Assembly (NCBI RefSeq): GCF_963662255.1
Contig: NC_085073.1
Coordinates: 4,030,001-4,094,000 of the forward strand
From: Cinclus cinclus
Taxonomy: Eukaryota > Chordata > Aves > Passeriformes > Cinclidae
Direction of reading: 5' to 3'
DNA length: 64,000 nucleotides
Position 1 is the stretch's first letter; each line of letters starts with the position of its first letter. Of this stretch, positions 1-41,400 are shown one piece after another. The notes under the pieces are model-generated. The model was not told the DNA's origin. It saw only the letters and a program-made list of their open reading frames with translations, and ran no database searches. The position numbers and the translations under genes were made by a program.

Positions 1-2471
1 CCGCCCTCGCACCCCTCCGCCTCTCCCTGTCCGGCTCCTGGGGAAGAACCTTCCCACCCTCGGGCACCGCCCAGCCGGCTGAGCACCCGTCTCACCTTCC
101 CCTGACCCGGCACACGCCGCCGCCTTCTCCTGGTCCGTGACCCCGGACTGAGACCGGCGTGGGGACCGCGAGGGGACAGCACAGGGACCGTGTTCACCCC
201 GATTCGGGGCCAGGGGGCACTCGGGCTGCCGCTGCAGGAGGAGCGTTGCCGACTCCTGGGAGGGCTCAGGATGCAGCTCCTGCTCATTCCCCGTCTCTTC
301 CCCTGCTCCTTTTTTGTTTCTTTTCGTTACTTGACCCTGCAGTGCAGACAGAAAAGTGTTTTCCTCTCGATACCGGTTTGAGATTGGATTTTGGAGACCC
401 CCTTCTGCTCATCCTGTCCTGGGGATTGCTGCTCAGTGCCACTGGACCCTGCGCTCTGGACAGCAGGGGCTGAAGAGCTCCTGCTCCAGGGGTGCAGTGG
501 GGGGGCTGCTGCAACAGGTGGGGGGGTACCAGGCTACCAGGGCTGAGGATAGGGCTCCTGCTCTGTCTGGCAGGCAGAGCCTGGGGTCTCTCTGGGCTTG
601 GAGCACAGGTGGTGGTTTTGGGGCGCAGGGTCACTCTGGGGAGGGGCAGGGGGACCAGCAAGGTGCTATTTCCAATCTCATCAGTCAACAATTTATATAT
701 ATTTGGATCTACCGACTCTGTTTTCACGGTGTTTGGGGACTCGGCCTTTTGTATTGTCACAGCATGGCAGAGGGGGTTGTGGGTTTTGTTTAGGTTTATT
801 TTTTACATAAAAGATTTGTTTTTTATAGTGAAAGATGCCCACGATGGTTTCTTTAACAACCCCCTTGCATGGCCACAGACATTGCCCACTTATCACTGCA
901 TCCCTGGGGCTGCCCACTGAGAGTGAGAAAGTGCTTCCTTATCCCCAAACTGCTCAGTTGCCTTTGCCCCAAGGGTCCCTCTGTGTCTTTACAGAGTGTT
1001 GAGGTGTCACTCGGCCATCCCTCTGTGTCATCCCCCACCCTGTTCAGTACACCAAGTGCAGATGATTTAAAATGCATTTTAAAACCGGAGCATCCAAGCA
1101 TCCCCAGTTCCCAAGAAGATGCTTTTAGCTTAATCACTGGAGCCTGTTCCTTTCCCTTCCTCTCCTGCTCCTCTTCCTCCCATCGCTTTGGATCAACATT
1201 CATTGGCTGCAGCAGGGACTGTCACCCACAGCCAGGGGCTGCGGCGAGGCAGGAGGTGGGAGCATATCCCTGCTGCAGGGAGACCTCTGAGGCCCCAGGG
1301 ATGCAGCCCCAAGCCAAGCCCAGATCCCAACACTTCTTCCCAGTCATTCCACACTTTCCCAGTCCCCCCAGTGGGGTTCCTGTTGGGGTACTGCACTTGA
1401 AGCAGAAAAGAGGATGGGGTTCCCAGAGACACCCCCCCCCCCCCCCCCACTGTGCTGTGCCTGGTGTTTGGGGGGGGCTTTTTTTCATTCCAAGATCCTA
1501 CTGCCCCTCTGTGGACAGTGGGGGCTGTCCTGTGTTTATCCCTTTTGAGAAGGAGCTGCCAGGGACCCTGAGGGAGAGCAGCACCCCATGACCCTCTGTG
1601 ATCTGGCAGGATTTGCACTGCCCTCCCTGCAGGTCCGGCTCAGCAGGCAAATTCATTAACTGTGACTCATTACATTTATCGATATTACATGAATCGATAC
1701 TTTTTGCCAGATGGATTTTGGCTCCATCCTTCATTTTTCCTTATTAATTTAGCATGGCTCCAGCCCTGGTTGCTGGTGTTTGTGTGCTGGTGGCGGGGAC
1801 CCTTGGGCTGGGTTGAGCCTCAGTTTCCCTGGCGAGGATGAGGAGGGTGACCCTGAGTCCCCTCCCTCAGCAGAGGAAGGCTGCACTGCTGCTGCCCTTC
1901 TCCCCTTCCCCATGCAGCAGGAGGAATTGCTCAGCCCTGGGACCACCCGGCCTCGGGACCCCCGGATATTGAAGCTGTGGAGGGACAGAGATCGGGGTGA
2001 GAGCCTTTACCGAGATGGAGGCGACAGTTCCCGGCTCGGAGTCCGGCTCGGGGACCGACCCGAGGGGGTTTATCTTGGGCGACGGAGGACGAGGATGAGG
2101 AGGAGGAAGAGGAGGAACATCCCAGTGGACCAGAGGTAGCCGGGACGACCCTGGGACCAGTGGGCATCTCTGTGCCGGGGGACCCCAGGGTGGCAGCCCT
2201 CGGACGGCAGCACCGCGCGGGTGGGGGCCCCCTTTGCTGCGGGGCGCAGGGAGGGGGGGACCCGCGCCGTGCGTGGGCGTGGACGGGGAGGCTGCGGGCG
2301 GGTCCGGCGCTGCGTGGGCCGGGTCCGGCGCGACCCACCGCGCACCGGGGGCTGCGGGGCCTCGGCGCTAGCCGGGCAGGGGGGACCCCGGCGGGACCCG
2401 GCCGGCGGTCTCTGTCCCTAGCCGGAGCCGCCTCCGGCGGAGCGCAGAGCAGCGGGGCCGGTGCGGGGTGC
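1..2471. other. Upstream intergenic / GRIN3B promoter region
   Basis: I recognise no exon of a known protein here. Bases 1-150 and 1750-2471 are GC-rich, and 2200-2471 is CpG-dense like a CpG-island promoter directly before the GRIN3B start codon. A run of 17 C lies at 1432-1448. A hexamer reading AATAAA on the minus strand is at 795-800 but has no attached gene. In mammals WDR18 lies on this side of GRIN3B; its 3' UTR could reach this segment, but nothing in the sequence proves it. Confidence 0.4.
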
Positions 2472-8331
<5,860 letters not shown>

Positions 8332-8847
8332 GAGGAGGAAGCTATGGATGGGACAGGAAGGCAGGCCAAGACCACTGGAGAGACAGCTCCAGGGCAGCAA
8401 AACCGGGCTGGTCCCAGAACCACCACAAAGCAGAACCGGAGCCTTCCTCGGGCAGAGGGTGAGGGATGGAGACGCTGAACGGGGAGCGGGACAAGGCTGC
8501 GGGCTCAGGGCTCTGCCCGCCCCTGAGGATAAGGAACAGCTCCCCACCCCACTCCAAGCAGCTGTGGAAGGAGCTGGAGCCCGGCACCCCCTCCCCTGGC
8601 ACGGAGGCTGCCCAGCACCACCAAGCATGGCCGGGACAGGGTTGGCGCTCAGCTCTCTGCCCTGCCACGGCCCCTGCACCCTGCAAGGGGTCAGATGGTG
8701 ACAGACCAGGACGGCAGGAGGAGGCACCCCCAGGACTGAGCATTCACCTCGCTGCACCCCCCCTGTCCTCAGGACTCCCACACGTCAGCCCAGCACAGCC
8801 ATGGGCAGGACATGGGGCAGCACTGCAGGAGCTGTTAAGAGATAATA

Positions 8848-8853
8848 TTTATT
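8848..8853 (-). terminator. TMEM259: TMEM259 polyadenylation signal
   Basis: The minus strand reads AATAAA, about 1.57 kb past the TMEM259 stop codon, giving a long 3' UTR (roughly 8830-10422). It is the only canonical minus-strand hexamer near that end. It lies within 40 bases of the likely GRIN3B signal on the other strand. Confidence 0.6.
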
Positions 8854-8881
8854 ATTATATACAAACACATTTTGTACATTA

Positions 8882-8887
8882 ATTAAA
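8882..8887 (+). terminator. GRIN3B: Candidate GRIN3B polyadenylation signal
   Basis: ATTAAA, the commonest variant hexamer, occurs 551 bases after the GRIN3B stop. No AATAAA is seen on the plus strand in between, although AATAAG occurs in the last intron. If it is used, the GRIN3B and TMEM259 transcripts overlap tail to tail. Confidence 0.4.
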
Positions 8888-10422
8888 TAGAATGAACTCT
8901 ACTCTTCATTCATCAAATCATTTGGTTTGGGGTCCCCCTTCCCCTCCCACCCACTCCTCTGCAAAAGCCTATGGTCATTCCTGGCCCTCCAGAGGCTGGG
9001 AGCCAGTTGGCCACAAGGCCCCTTCTCAGGAGTGCTGGCAGCAGCAAGATTCGACCTGCTGGTCACAGCAGGATCCCCTCTGCCCTGGAGCAGCACCATG
9101 GCTGTTCCAGGTAAAAAGGAGAAACAAAAAGGGGGCACCGAGGGGGGAAAGGCAGAGGGGTGAGGAGGGGGCTCTGAGCCCCCCCGTGTTGACAAGGTAA
9201 CACTGAAACACACGGAGCCCTCGAAGGAGATGGACTCCAAACACTGCTCAGCCAGGGGGGACAACACTGAACTCGGGGACGTCTGTGCAGGGACCCAGCC
9301 ATCCCCAAGAGCTAATGTCACCTCCTGTCCTTGCCCTGTCGCACCATGGTTCTCCCAGAGGTTCATCCTCTCTCACTCTGCTCCACCTCCCTGCACAAAA
9401 CCTCCTTCCATCACATTCTGTCATGGATCTGGCCCCTCTGCAAGGGTCCACAGGCAGCCCCCAGCTCAGCCTCTTGGGAGAGGGGTCAGGCTCTGTCAGC
9501 CTCCCCTCCACTGCCAGGGAAACATGGGAAAAACAGCTGAAATGTCTTGGCTTTTAGTGTTTTGGTTCTTTGCTAAACCAGCTCGTGCAACAGTCCAGGC
9601 GTGAGGAGCCACTCTCTCCTCTGGGATGGGGCTGATCCTAAACACAGACGTGTCCCACAGGAGGGACAAGGCACTGGAAAGCAGCTGCCTCACCCAGAAT
9701 GGAGCTTTGCAGGACGGAGCCTCTCCAGACACCCACTGCACCACGGCTCCCTCCAAGCATCACTCCTGGCTCCTGGGATGGCAGCTCCCACCTGGTCACA
9801 GCACCTACCTCCCCACCCACCCACCAAGGGAAGTTTAAGGACAGAAAAAAGGGGGCTGAAGAACTGCAGCTTTCTGCTTTGGTTGTGCCCTGGCCTGGGC
9901 AGACTTTGTGCCTGGGGAAGATAAAAGCTCCTCCTTCCCTCAGGAGCAGGAAAGGTGACCAGGAATCACCTCTGTGGCTCTCCCACAGGGGCTGGACACT
10001 CTCTGCCTGTTCTATCTGCTCCTACTCTAACCACAAAGCTGCCACGCCTGTGGCCTATTCCAGGTCAGCTTCCACCTGGAATCAGCACCTGGACTGCAAA
10101 TATTGCTGCAGGGGCAAAGCTGGAGCCTGGGGACAAGGAAAAGCCAGGGCACGAGTGGGGCAGGGTGGGAACAGGTAGCTGGCTCACCTGAGGCCTCAGA
10201 GGAGACCTGGAGCTGCGTGGGCCAGGGGACCAAACTCCCCCATCCTTCCCACAGCCCCCTGTGCCTTTCCTAGGGGTGGGAGGTCACAGCAGCCCTGCTC
10301 TGTCCCAGCTGCTCCGGCTCTGCTCAGAGGGATCCTTGGGTTAAGGATGATGGTGAAGTGAGAAATAGTAACAAACAAAATCCAAATGCCTTCCTGGCAG
10401 TCCAGAGTGATAGCAACAGGGC

Positions 10423-20838
<10,416 letters not shown>

Positions 20839-21024
20839 TCAGGCCTGGGCGCTCAGCAGGGCCCGGCAGCTGCGCGGCCGGAGCAAACGCATTAGGAACG
20901 CAGCTGCCAGGATGTCCCCGTGGCCATAGGGGACCCTCGGAAGGGTGGGGCGGCGCGGCGCGGCCGGGGCGCGGCGAGCGGCTCAGCTGTCCTGGCGCGG
21001 TCCTGTCCCGTCCCTCAGCGCTCC

Positions 21025-21035
21025 GCCGCCATTTT
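21025..21035 (-). promoter_or_regulatory. TMEM259: YY1-type motif at TMEM259 promoter, with short uORF
   Basis: The minus strand reads AAAATGGCGGC, the canonical YY1 site that typically sits at transcription start sites and points downstream, here toward TMEM259. It lies in a CpG island spanning about 20600-21170. The ATG inside the motif (21032-21030) would open a five-codon upstream ORF (MAAER) stopping at 21017-21015 if transcription starts above it. Confidence 0.55.
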
Positions 21036-21133
21036 CCTCGGCCGGCCACGACGGCTGACGCGCGTGCGCGCGCACGCGCACCCGGGGCACGACGGGACGG
21101 TGGAGGACACACTCGGGGCTCCGCCCCGCCTCT

Positions 21134-21141
21134 ATGCAAAT
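21134..21141 (+). promoter_or_regulatory. U6 distal sequence element: octamer ATGCAAAT
   Basis: A perfect OCT1 octamer at -233 to -226 relative to the U6 start. This is the position expected for the distal enhancer of a vertebrate type 3 Pol III promoter. Confidence 0.8.
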
Positions 21142-21148
21142 AAGATCT

Positions 21149-21164
21149 CCCGCCGTGCATCGCG
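21149..21164 (+). promoter_or_regulatory. U6 distal element: SPH / ZNF143 (Staf) site
   Basis: CCCGCCGTGCATCGCG matches the SPH core CCCRNMATSCMYYRCR at 15 of 16 positions and is placed just after the octamer, as in many snRNA genes. ZNF143 also acts at Pol II promoters, so this site may serve TMEM259 as well. Confidence 0.6.
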
Positions 21165-21300
21165 CGCAGAGGGCATTTTTGAGCAGCCGTTCGAAAAGGC
21201 GAAAAATTTCCAAAAAGCGGAAATATTTAGAATTCAAAATCAGTACGATTCAACTAGAGGAACGACCCTGAGGAAAGCCGCGGGGGGCTCGAAAATCATA

Positions 21301-21342
21301 CTGACAGTGAGGTAAAAGTTATTAAACAGAGGAGGTTTAAAT
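21301..21342 (+). promoter_or_regulatory. U6 proximal sequence element and TATA box
   Basis: The PSE ctgacagtgaggtaaaagtt (21301-21320) begins exactly at -66 and agrees with the human U6 PSE at 13 of 20 bases by my alignment. The TATA element tttaaat (21336-21342) begins at -31. PSE plus TATA at these spacings is the Pol III version of an snRNA core promoter. Confidence 0.8.
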
Positions 21343-21366
21343 ACTGCAACCGGGGCAGGATTACTC

Positions 21367-21372
21367 GTGCTC

Positions 21373-21423
<51 letters not shown>

Positions 21424-21473
21424 GGCCCCTGCGCAAGGATGACACGCAAATTCGTGAAGCGTTCCATATTTTT
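21367..21473 (+). ncRNA. RNU6: U6 spliceosomal small nuclear RNA gene
   Basis: The 107-nt segment reads gtgctcgcttcggcagcaca at its 5' end, contains the ACAGAGA box and the AGCATGGCCCCTGCGCAAGG catalytic core, and ends gttccatatt before a T run. It matches the human U6 sequence I remember with no difference noticed. The T run at 21469-21475 is a Pol III terminator. Octamer, SPH, PSE and TATA upstream are all correctly spaced, so this is a functional-looking gene and not a retrotransposed pseudogene. U6 forms the catalytic centre of the spliceosome with U2 and pairs with U4. Confidence 0.95.
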
Positions 21474-21475
21474 TT
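21469..21475 (+). terminator. Pol III T7 terminator of U6
   Basis: Seven consecutive T follow the U6 3' end (catatttttttc), enough for Pol III termination. Confidence 0.85.
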
Positions 21476-21699
21476 CTTTTTCCGGGCACGGTCTCAAAGC
21501 CCATCCCCGGCAGGATGCTTTTGTCCCCCCGAGACGCGTCACGGGGTGTTGAAGTCCCCCGCGAGGTTGGGGGAGCCCCAGGCGCGTCTCTGTGAGTTGA
21601 GCCCCTTTGCTGCCCCTGTCCCCTTGTGCCCCCGCCCTGTCCCTCACTGCGATCGCGTTGTGGTGAGGGCAGTCGAGCCCTCCGGTAGTACCGTGGGTT

Positions 21700-21705
21700 T
21701 TTATT
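21700..21705 (-). terminator. ABCA7: ABCA7 polyadenylation signal
   Basis: AATAAA on the minus strand, 322 bases past the ABCA7 stop codon. Cleavage would fall near 21680, about 200 bases from the end of the convergent U6 gene. Confidence 0.65.
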
Positions 21706-22026
21706 GAATTGCTCTGGTACAGCAAGCTCGGCTCCGGTGGGAAGCAGCGGGGTCCCAAGACCAGCCCCAGACCCGCCATCCAGCTCAGCTTCCCGCAGGG
21801 CACCACCCCACGGCCGGGAGCCGGGGCCAGCCCTGTCCTGGCACTCTGACCATCCCCAGCACCCACTGTCCCAGAGGATGGTGACACCATGCTAGCGGGC
21901 AGGTTGTGCCCAGTTTTCTGTGCAGTTCTGGGGGTCTGCAGAACCCCAAAAGCCTGTGACCCTGGCTCGTGCTGCGGTGACAACTGCGGAAGGGTCTGCC
22001 GAGGTCCAAGGGACACCATAGCCGAT

Positions 22027-35462
<13,436 letters not shown>

Positions 35463-35493
35463 CGCGGGGATCGCGGGCCCCTCTCGGCTCCAG
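35463..35493 (-). other. ABCA7: ABCA7 5' UTR segment of the start-codon exon
   Basis: Immediately before the ABCA7 ATG the minus strand has a 3' splice site (ctctcacccgcag, AG at 35495-35494) followed by 31 untranslated bases. The first coding exon is therefore not the first exon, and a non-coding leader exon must lie farther upstream. Confidence 0.6.
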
Positions 35494-37064
35494 CTGCGGG
35501 TGAGAGCAAGGGAGGGTAGCCCCAAATTGAGGGCGACGGCTGGGCTCTCACTTCCTTCTGCTTCGGGGCTTATCACACCCCGGGCACAGTGCCGGGCACA
35601 GGGCTGAGCTCCGGGACCGGCAGGAGCCGGACGGCATTCCTGCAGTAAAGCTTCTTTCCGGAGCTAAAGGCTCAAATCACATTCTTTCCTAAAGCAAAAG
35701 CACCAGAATTGGGCACGAGCTCTGTCCAGGGGCCAGAAGCACGGTTCGCTGCCCACGCCGGGCTCAGGGAGCTGTCCGGCACCCCAGGAGTAGCTCCGGG
35801 GGAGCTGTGCAGGCCGGGGGAGGCTGAGACCCGCCCGTGCCTCAGTTTCCCCTTGAGAGGGATGAGGGTGGGGCTCTCGTCAACCCAGGAGCGGAATTGT
35901 TCCGGTGCAGTAGACTCGAGGCGCGAGCTCCGACACCCAGATGCCGCGGGTAGCAGCCGTGTCTCTGCCAGTTCCTGGGAATTCACCCACCCCTGGAGCG
36001 AGGCCAGCGGCTCCGGGGCCCGGCAGCAAAGCTCTGCCAAGGCGGCTCAGTGACAAGCCCGGCGGCTGCGGCGGCACGACCCAACCCGCAGCGTTCTGCC
36101 CGGTGCACCCATCCCGCGCCCCGGGAGAACCGAGCTTCGTGGCGGCTCCCCGGTCACCGCGAGCCTGGGACACCGCTACCCCCGCGATTTTCCTCTCGTT
36201 TTTCCCCGGGGCCGGGGGAGCCGCGCACTCACTCACCGCCCCGCGCTCGCCGCCGCCCGCCCGCGCCCGGGGCTAAGCCGGGTCCCGGGCGCAGCCGGGA
36301 TAAACGGGCACGGGGCAGCGGGATTAGGATCCCGGCTGGGAAATCCGACTAATCGGCCTGCGGGGCCGGACACGAGTGAGTCCGGGGGCCGGATTCCTCC
36401 GGGGATGCACCGGGGTCAGATGGGGTCACACGGAGAGAAAGAAGCAGCTGCCGGGGTGAAGGTGACAAGGGGAGATAGAGGTGTCTGAATGTCCCCAGCC
36501 GCTGGAACCGGAGGGTACTGCGGAACCGCCGGTGCCGGGGAGCTCCAAGCCCCTCGGGGGCGGCGGCTCTTTTCGGGACAAAACAACCACAGAATCCCTG
36601 GATCCTCCCGGGGGACTCGCGTGGGAATCTGCTCTCTCATCTCACTAGAACAAACACGCCGCATCACTGCAACCGGGAGCTCGATGGACCTCGCGACCCC
36701 GGCACCCGCCGGACCGGCAGCTCCCGGCCCCGGCGCCCTCCAAGCCGGTTCGGCCGCACCGAGCCCCGCTGTGGGCGGGGTGCGGAGTCACAGTGAGATG
36801 CACGGGCCGGGAAGACGTGCGGACAACCCAGGGGCGGTCACGGGGACAGCTCGAAGGGACGATGATGACAATCCAGAGGGGACATGGGGACAGCTCGGGG
36901 CTACTATGGGGACACGGGGATAGCCCCGCGAAGGGGTGGGAGGGGGAGGCTGGGAGGCACTAAGAGCCTCGGGGAGACGCTGAGGTGGCCGCATCCGAGA
37001 GCAGACGCCGGGACACAGCCTCCCCTCTCCCCGTTCGCAGCCCCCGGCCCGGGACCCCCGTTAC

Positions 37065-37161
37065 CTGGTGCCGCTGTCTCTTTAACAGACCCCGCGGCTC
37101 CGCCGGGCGCGCGCGGGCCCCGCCCTCCCCGCGCTGCAAAGTAACCGTGGGCGTGACGTCA
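37065..37161 (-). promoter_or_regulatory. ABCA7: Candidate ABCA7 leader exon and CRE-containing promoter
   Basis: A good minus-strand donor (gcaccag|gtaac, GT at 37064-37063) ends a GC-rich stretch that can serve as ABCA7 non-coding exon 1, about 1.57 kb above the acceptor at 35494. The palindromic cAMP-response element TGACGTCA lies at 37154-37161, just upstream on this strand. A Pol II start between about 37100 and 37150 is inferred, not seen. The CpG-rich stretch 36000-36350 is an alternative promoter. Confidence 0.4.
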
Positions 37162-37200
37162 TGGGAACCGGCTCTTAAAGGGGCCGCTGTAGGAGTAGGA

Positions 37201-37310
37201 ACCCCACCCCACCCCACCCCACCCCACCCCACCCCACCCCACCCCACCCCACCCCACCCTACCCTACCCTACCCTACCCTACCCTACCCTACCCTACCCT
37301 ACCCTACCCT
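37201..37310. repeat. Compound pentanucleotide array (ACCCC)11(ACCCT)11
   Basis: Eleven perfect ACCCC units (37201-37255) pass directly into eleven perfect ACCCT units (37256-37310). The minus strand therefore reads AGGGT repeats then GGGGT repeats, 22 G-runs in register, a strong G-quadruplex candidate. It sits just upstream of the CRE and candidate ABCA7 leader exon. Confidence 0.95.
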
Positions 37311-37856
37311 ACTCTAGTGAGCCCCCGCCTCGCCCACTTCACCCCTAGGAGCCCCACGGAGCAGCGCGCCTCTTCGAAACGCAGCATTTCGCCCAAAAAG
37401 GTGGATCCCTTCCCGGACAAGAAGGTCCCGTCCTGTCCCGTTGGCACTGTTAATTGCTCATCTATCAACCGCACATCCATTAATTAACCCCGCAGCTCGT
37501 TCCCGGCTTCTGCTCCTCCCCCTGGGACACGCAGCATCCCTCCCCCCACCACTCTGGCACTCCGGGGCTCTCACCCAGGTCTGCAGCAGCTCGCAGCCCC
37601 CCAGGCACAGAGAGACCCACCTGAGCCCTGACAAGGCGCCCGCAGCAGAGACCAGCTGCTGTTTATATTGAAAGGGCTTTTTTTTGTTTTGTTTTGTTTT
37701 TAATAAAAGGTTTCAGCCTGAGAGTATCTGCATTAAAAACCGCACGGGAGGGGAGATATCGATGGGCAGCAGCTGCATTTGGACACCGCCCCGGTGCAGG
37801 ATGCGGCTGTTGGAGGCAGTCTTGGCTCCAGCCTGGGTGATCAGGTTGCTGCAGTG

Positions 37857-37902
37857 CTGGGTGTGCCAGGTGTGCCAGCTGTGCCAGGTGTGCCAGCTCC
37901 CG
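37857..37902. repeat. Short tandem repeat in CNN2 3' flank
   Basis: About four imperfect copies of an 11-base unit (gtgccaggtgt / gtgccagctgt). No function is apparent. Confidence 0.55.
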
Positions 37903-38336
37903 GCCCAGCCCTGCAGCCGTCACCGTGGCCTTGAAAACTTGGTCCCTACGAGTTTTGCAAAAAGGGCATTTCCACCAGAGTGCAAACCTAGGCGCACACA
38001 CATTCACTCACAAACGCACACTCAACCCCGAGGCCATGCAGTCTCTCCCAGATGTGCTTCCCCCGTGTCCCACTGACCCCAGTCCCTCTCTTCCACAGGG
38101 CTGAGGAGGGTGTGCCAGCACAGGGGTGAGCAATAGCACCAAGGGCGGCATGGACAGCCACTCCCTGCTCCTTGCTGAGGGATCCAGAGGCATCCCAGGG
38201 GTGTGTGGTGGGCGCTGGGTACGTAAGAGGTGACACTGTCCACTCCCAGGTGCTGGAACATCTCCAACCTTCCTGCTGCCTCAGGGTCTTGGGGCTCCTG
38301 GGTGAACTGGCTGGGCTCCTCTCTAGAAACAGGGTC

Positions 38337-38342
38337 TTTATT
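38337..38342 (-). terminator. CNN2: CNN2 polyadenylation signal
   Basis: AATAAA on the minus strand, 130 bases after the CNN2 stop. This gives a short 3' UTR ending near 38315; a longer UTR reaching about 37660 cannot be excluded. Confidence 0.55.
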
Positions 38343-38471
38343 TCCTTGCTCAGAAAAAATAGATTGATTTCCAAAGTTAAAAAAAGAGTTCTAAAAGAGG
38401 GAATTATCAAAGTGAAGGCTGGAATGTAGGGCTGTACATGAGATGGTGCAGGTGGGGCTGAGCCATCCTGC

Positions 38472-41400
38472 TCAGTAGCTCTCCTCCTCCTCATGGTAGT
38501 AGTGGTACCCAGGGGGGTCCCCGCTCTGGTCCCCGGCGGCGTTGGCCACCTCACCCTGGCTGCCCTGTGGACAGTACTTGGGGTCGTAGATCTGGCGGCC
38601 GAGGCCAAAGACCTGCCCGCTCTGGTTGGCGCCCTGGTTGGAGCCCATCTGCAGTGACATGGAGGAGTTGTCACACTTCTCTGTCCCCATCTTGGCATCA
38701 TAGATGTGTCTCCTGGTGCCGGGAGCAGTCATGCCCACCTGGAAGGAAGGACAGGATGGAGCAGGGCTCAACTGTGGTCCCCCCCATCCCTCCCCAGCCC
38801 AGTGTGGGGGCTCACCTGACTGGCACACTTGTTGGTGCCCATCTGGAGGCTGATGGTGGAGTGGTCCATGGGTGGCAGGATCTGATTTTTGGGGTCGTAG
38901 AGGTGCCTCCGGGTGCCATAGGCTGTCATACCAGACTGACTGGCACACTTGTTTGTGCCCATCTGACAAAGCAGTCTGGTGAGGAGCATGTGCTGCCCCA
39001 CATGTGCCCCTTCTCTCCCTGTTCCCCCAGCCTGGAGGGCACAGCCAGTGCTCCCTAACCCATCTCAGGCTCCCAGCCATCGAGAGCCAAGATGGTCCCA
39101 GATCTCAAGGACACTTGAGGTCCCTCCAGCAACACTTGGAGCTGTGAATTTGATAGAACTGGGCACCCTTTGCCCAGCCCCCCACCCATGGGACCCTGTG
39201 GGGCAGCCCACCTGCAGCCCGATCACACACTGCCCAGCCTTCATCTTGGCCTCGTCGAAATTCCTCTGCTGCTTCTCAGAGTACTTCACGCCGATGTCCA
39301 CCCCGCTCTGCAGCCCCTTTGTCTTGGCCTGCCAGGATGGGCTGTGAGAAAGGACAAGGGTCCCAAACCCCCCACCTGCTCCTTGTGCAGGGGGAGCTGT
39401 GGGGTCCCACAGGCACCACTCCAAACTGGGGGTCCCCATGGGGCTGCTGGGGGTTCCCAAGCTGCTCCTTCTCCCATGCTCACCATTCCCGCCAGTGCCA
39501 GCAGCGACACCTGCACCTGCGTCAGGTTCCCACTCTCAAAAAGGTCATTGGCTTCAAAGAGGTCCACGGGGTTCATGCCATAGCTGGCCATGGCCTTGAT
39601 GAAGTTGGAGAGGTTCTCAAGCTGTGGAGAGGTAGAGGGGTGAGCTCTGGCAGGTGAGGGCAGAGGAGCAGCAGGTGGGTGGCAGCAGAGCTGCACCTAC
39701 CTGGTGCCAGTTCTGAGCCGAGCGGTTGATCTTCCTCACCGAGTTGGGCTGCAGCTTGTTCATGAGCCTGGAGAGAGGCAGGGGAACATGAGGCTGTGGC
39801 AGGAATAAATCTCAAGGGGCTGAAGGGCACAGGCTCCCTTTGGGAAGGTTCCGCCCAGGCCTCCCCCATGTAAGGCAAATTTCCCCCCAGGTCCCTGTTT
39901 GTTGTCAGGGCTCTCCCCAGACATAGAAGTCTTGGGGGTGACTCTGGCAGGTCCCACTGGCACGGATCCAGCCCACCCTTCCCACCACAAGGTTTGGTGA
40001 AGGTCTCCTGGAGGTTTGGTGTCCCACATCTCCACCCAGCTGGAGCAGGAGCCAGGGGGCCATGCTCAGGACTGCCCCAGGACTCACTCGCAGAGGATCA
40101 CCCCATCCTTCAGCCCTTTCTGGAAGTCAGGTCCGATCTGTTTGCCTGTGACACTCTCGATCCACGTCTGCAGTTCAGCCTCCTTCTGTGGGTCATACTT
40201 CTGGGCGAGCTGGGGGGGCAGTGGGGGGACAGCTCAGCCAGAGCCCCAGTGTGCACCCCAAACCCCTCACGGGGACAGTTCCCCCCTCCCTGTGATGGGA
40301 ATGGGGACAGGAGCATGAAGATGATGCTGCCAGCAGCTTCTGAACCATTCCAAAGGTATGAGAAGGAACTGCCCATGGGGTTAGGGGAAGTGCCCCCTGG
40401 ATCTCTCCCTCCCTGTCCTCTGGAGCCCGTGGGAGCTCAGCTCTGAGCCCCGGGGGTCCTGGCCATGCGATGCTCTCCTTTTCGCTTCCGGCGAGGCCCA
40501 ACCTCCGCCACAGATTCCTCGGTCACCGCGGCTATGCCAGGAATGTGGACGCCTCCTCCCAAATGGAGACCAGCTGCCAGTGCCGGCAGCATCTCCGGCA
40601 GCGTCGTCTCGGCCCCGGCCCACAAGGGAAGGGAAAGTTCTTTTGGCCTGGGGAGGGAAGGGCCTGCAAATCCCGAATGCTGTCCTGCCCGACCCTAGCC
40701 CAGCACCTCTGATATTCAGCTGGCATCTGGGGGTGGCCCCAGGGCAGCCACCAACTTCTAGCCCATCCTGTCCCTTCCTAGTTCCATTATGTGCTGAGGC
40801 CATGAGTCCTTAGGGATCCTGGACACAGGGAGATGCTGTGATGGGCACAGTCCAGCCCCGCTATGTGGTAGGGAGATACTCTAGTCCCAAACAGAAGCTC
40901 AACCAATGCAGAACGCAGATCACCCTCACGACACCACACGTGTCCTGGCTGGGGAATGCTACAGTCCCACCAGCTGATTTTCTGGAGCACGAGTAGCTGA
41001 AGCCAGTTCCTCTTCCCTCCCCATGGCCCGCTGGAGGATTTCCCAGGTCATGGGGTGTGCACAGTGGACCAGCCCCAGAGAGATCCCACCACAGCCCAGT
41101 CTGCAAGGGCTCGCACAGACTGGGAGCGTGTCACTGGTTTAACTGGTTCCCAGTCGGTGATGTCACCTCCATCAGACACACCGGGGCAGTCGGACTGGCT
41201 CATGTCTCGCTGAATCAACACGAAGCACCAAGAACACGCGGCAGCCCCGGCGCGTGTCACCCGCTCAGCTGGGGCAGCCCAGCCCCAGGCAGGCTGGGGC
41301 CCGTCCGCTCCCCGTTACGAAATGCAAATCCCCTGCGAGGCCAGGTAAGGAGCGCCCTGCCACGGCCACCACATCCCGCCACCACATGTCCCTTCTCTTG

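Noticed and set aside
1..190. Possible minus-strand exon with donor (aag|gtgaga near 95)
   Set aside because: A single donor-like site without a convincing acceptor or protein similarity; could not be tied to WDR18 or any gene.
869..1591. 240-aa plus-strand frame upstream of GRIN3B
   Set aside because: Crosses a 17-C run and has no similarity to any family I know; likely chance.
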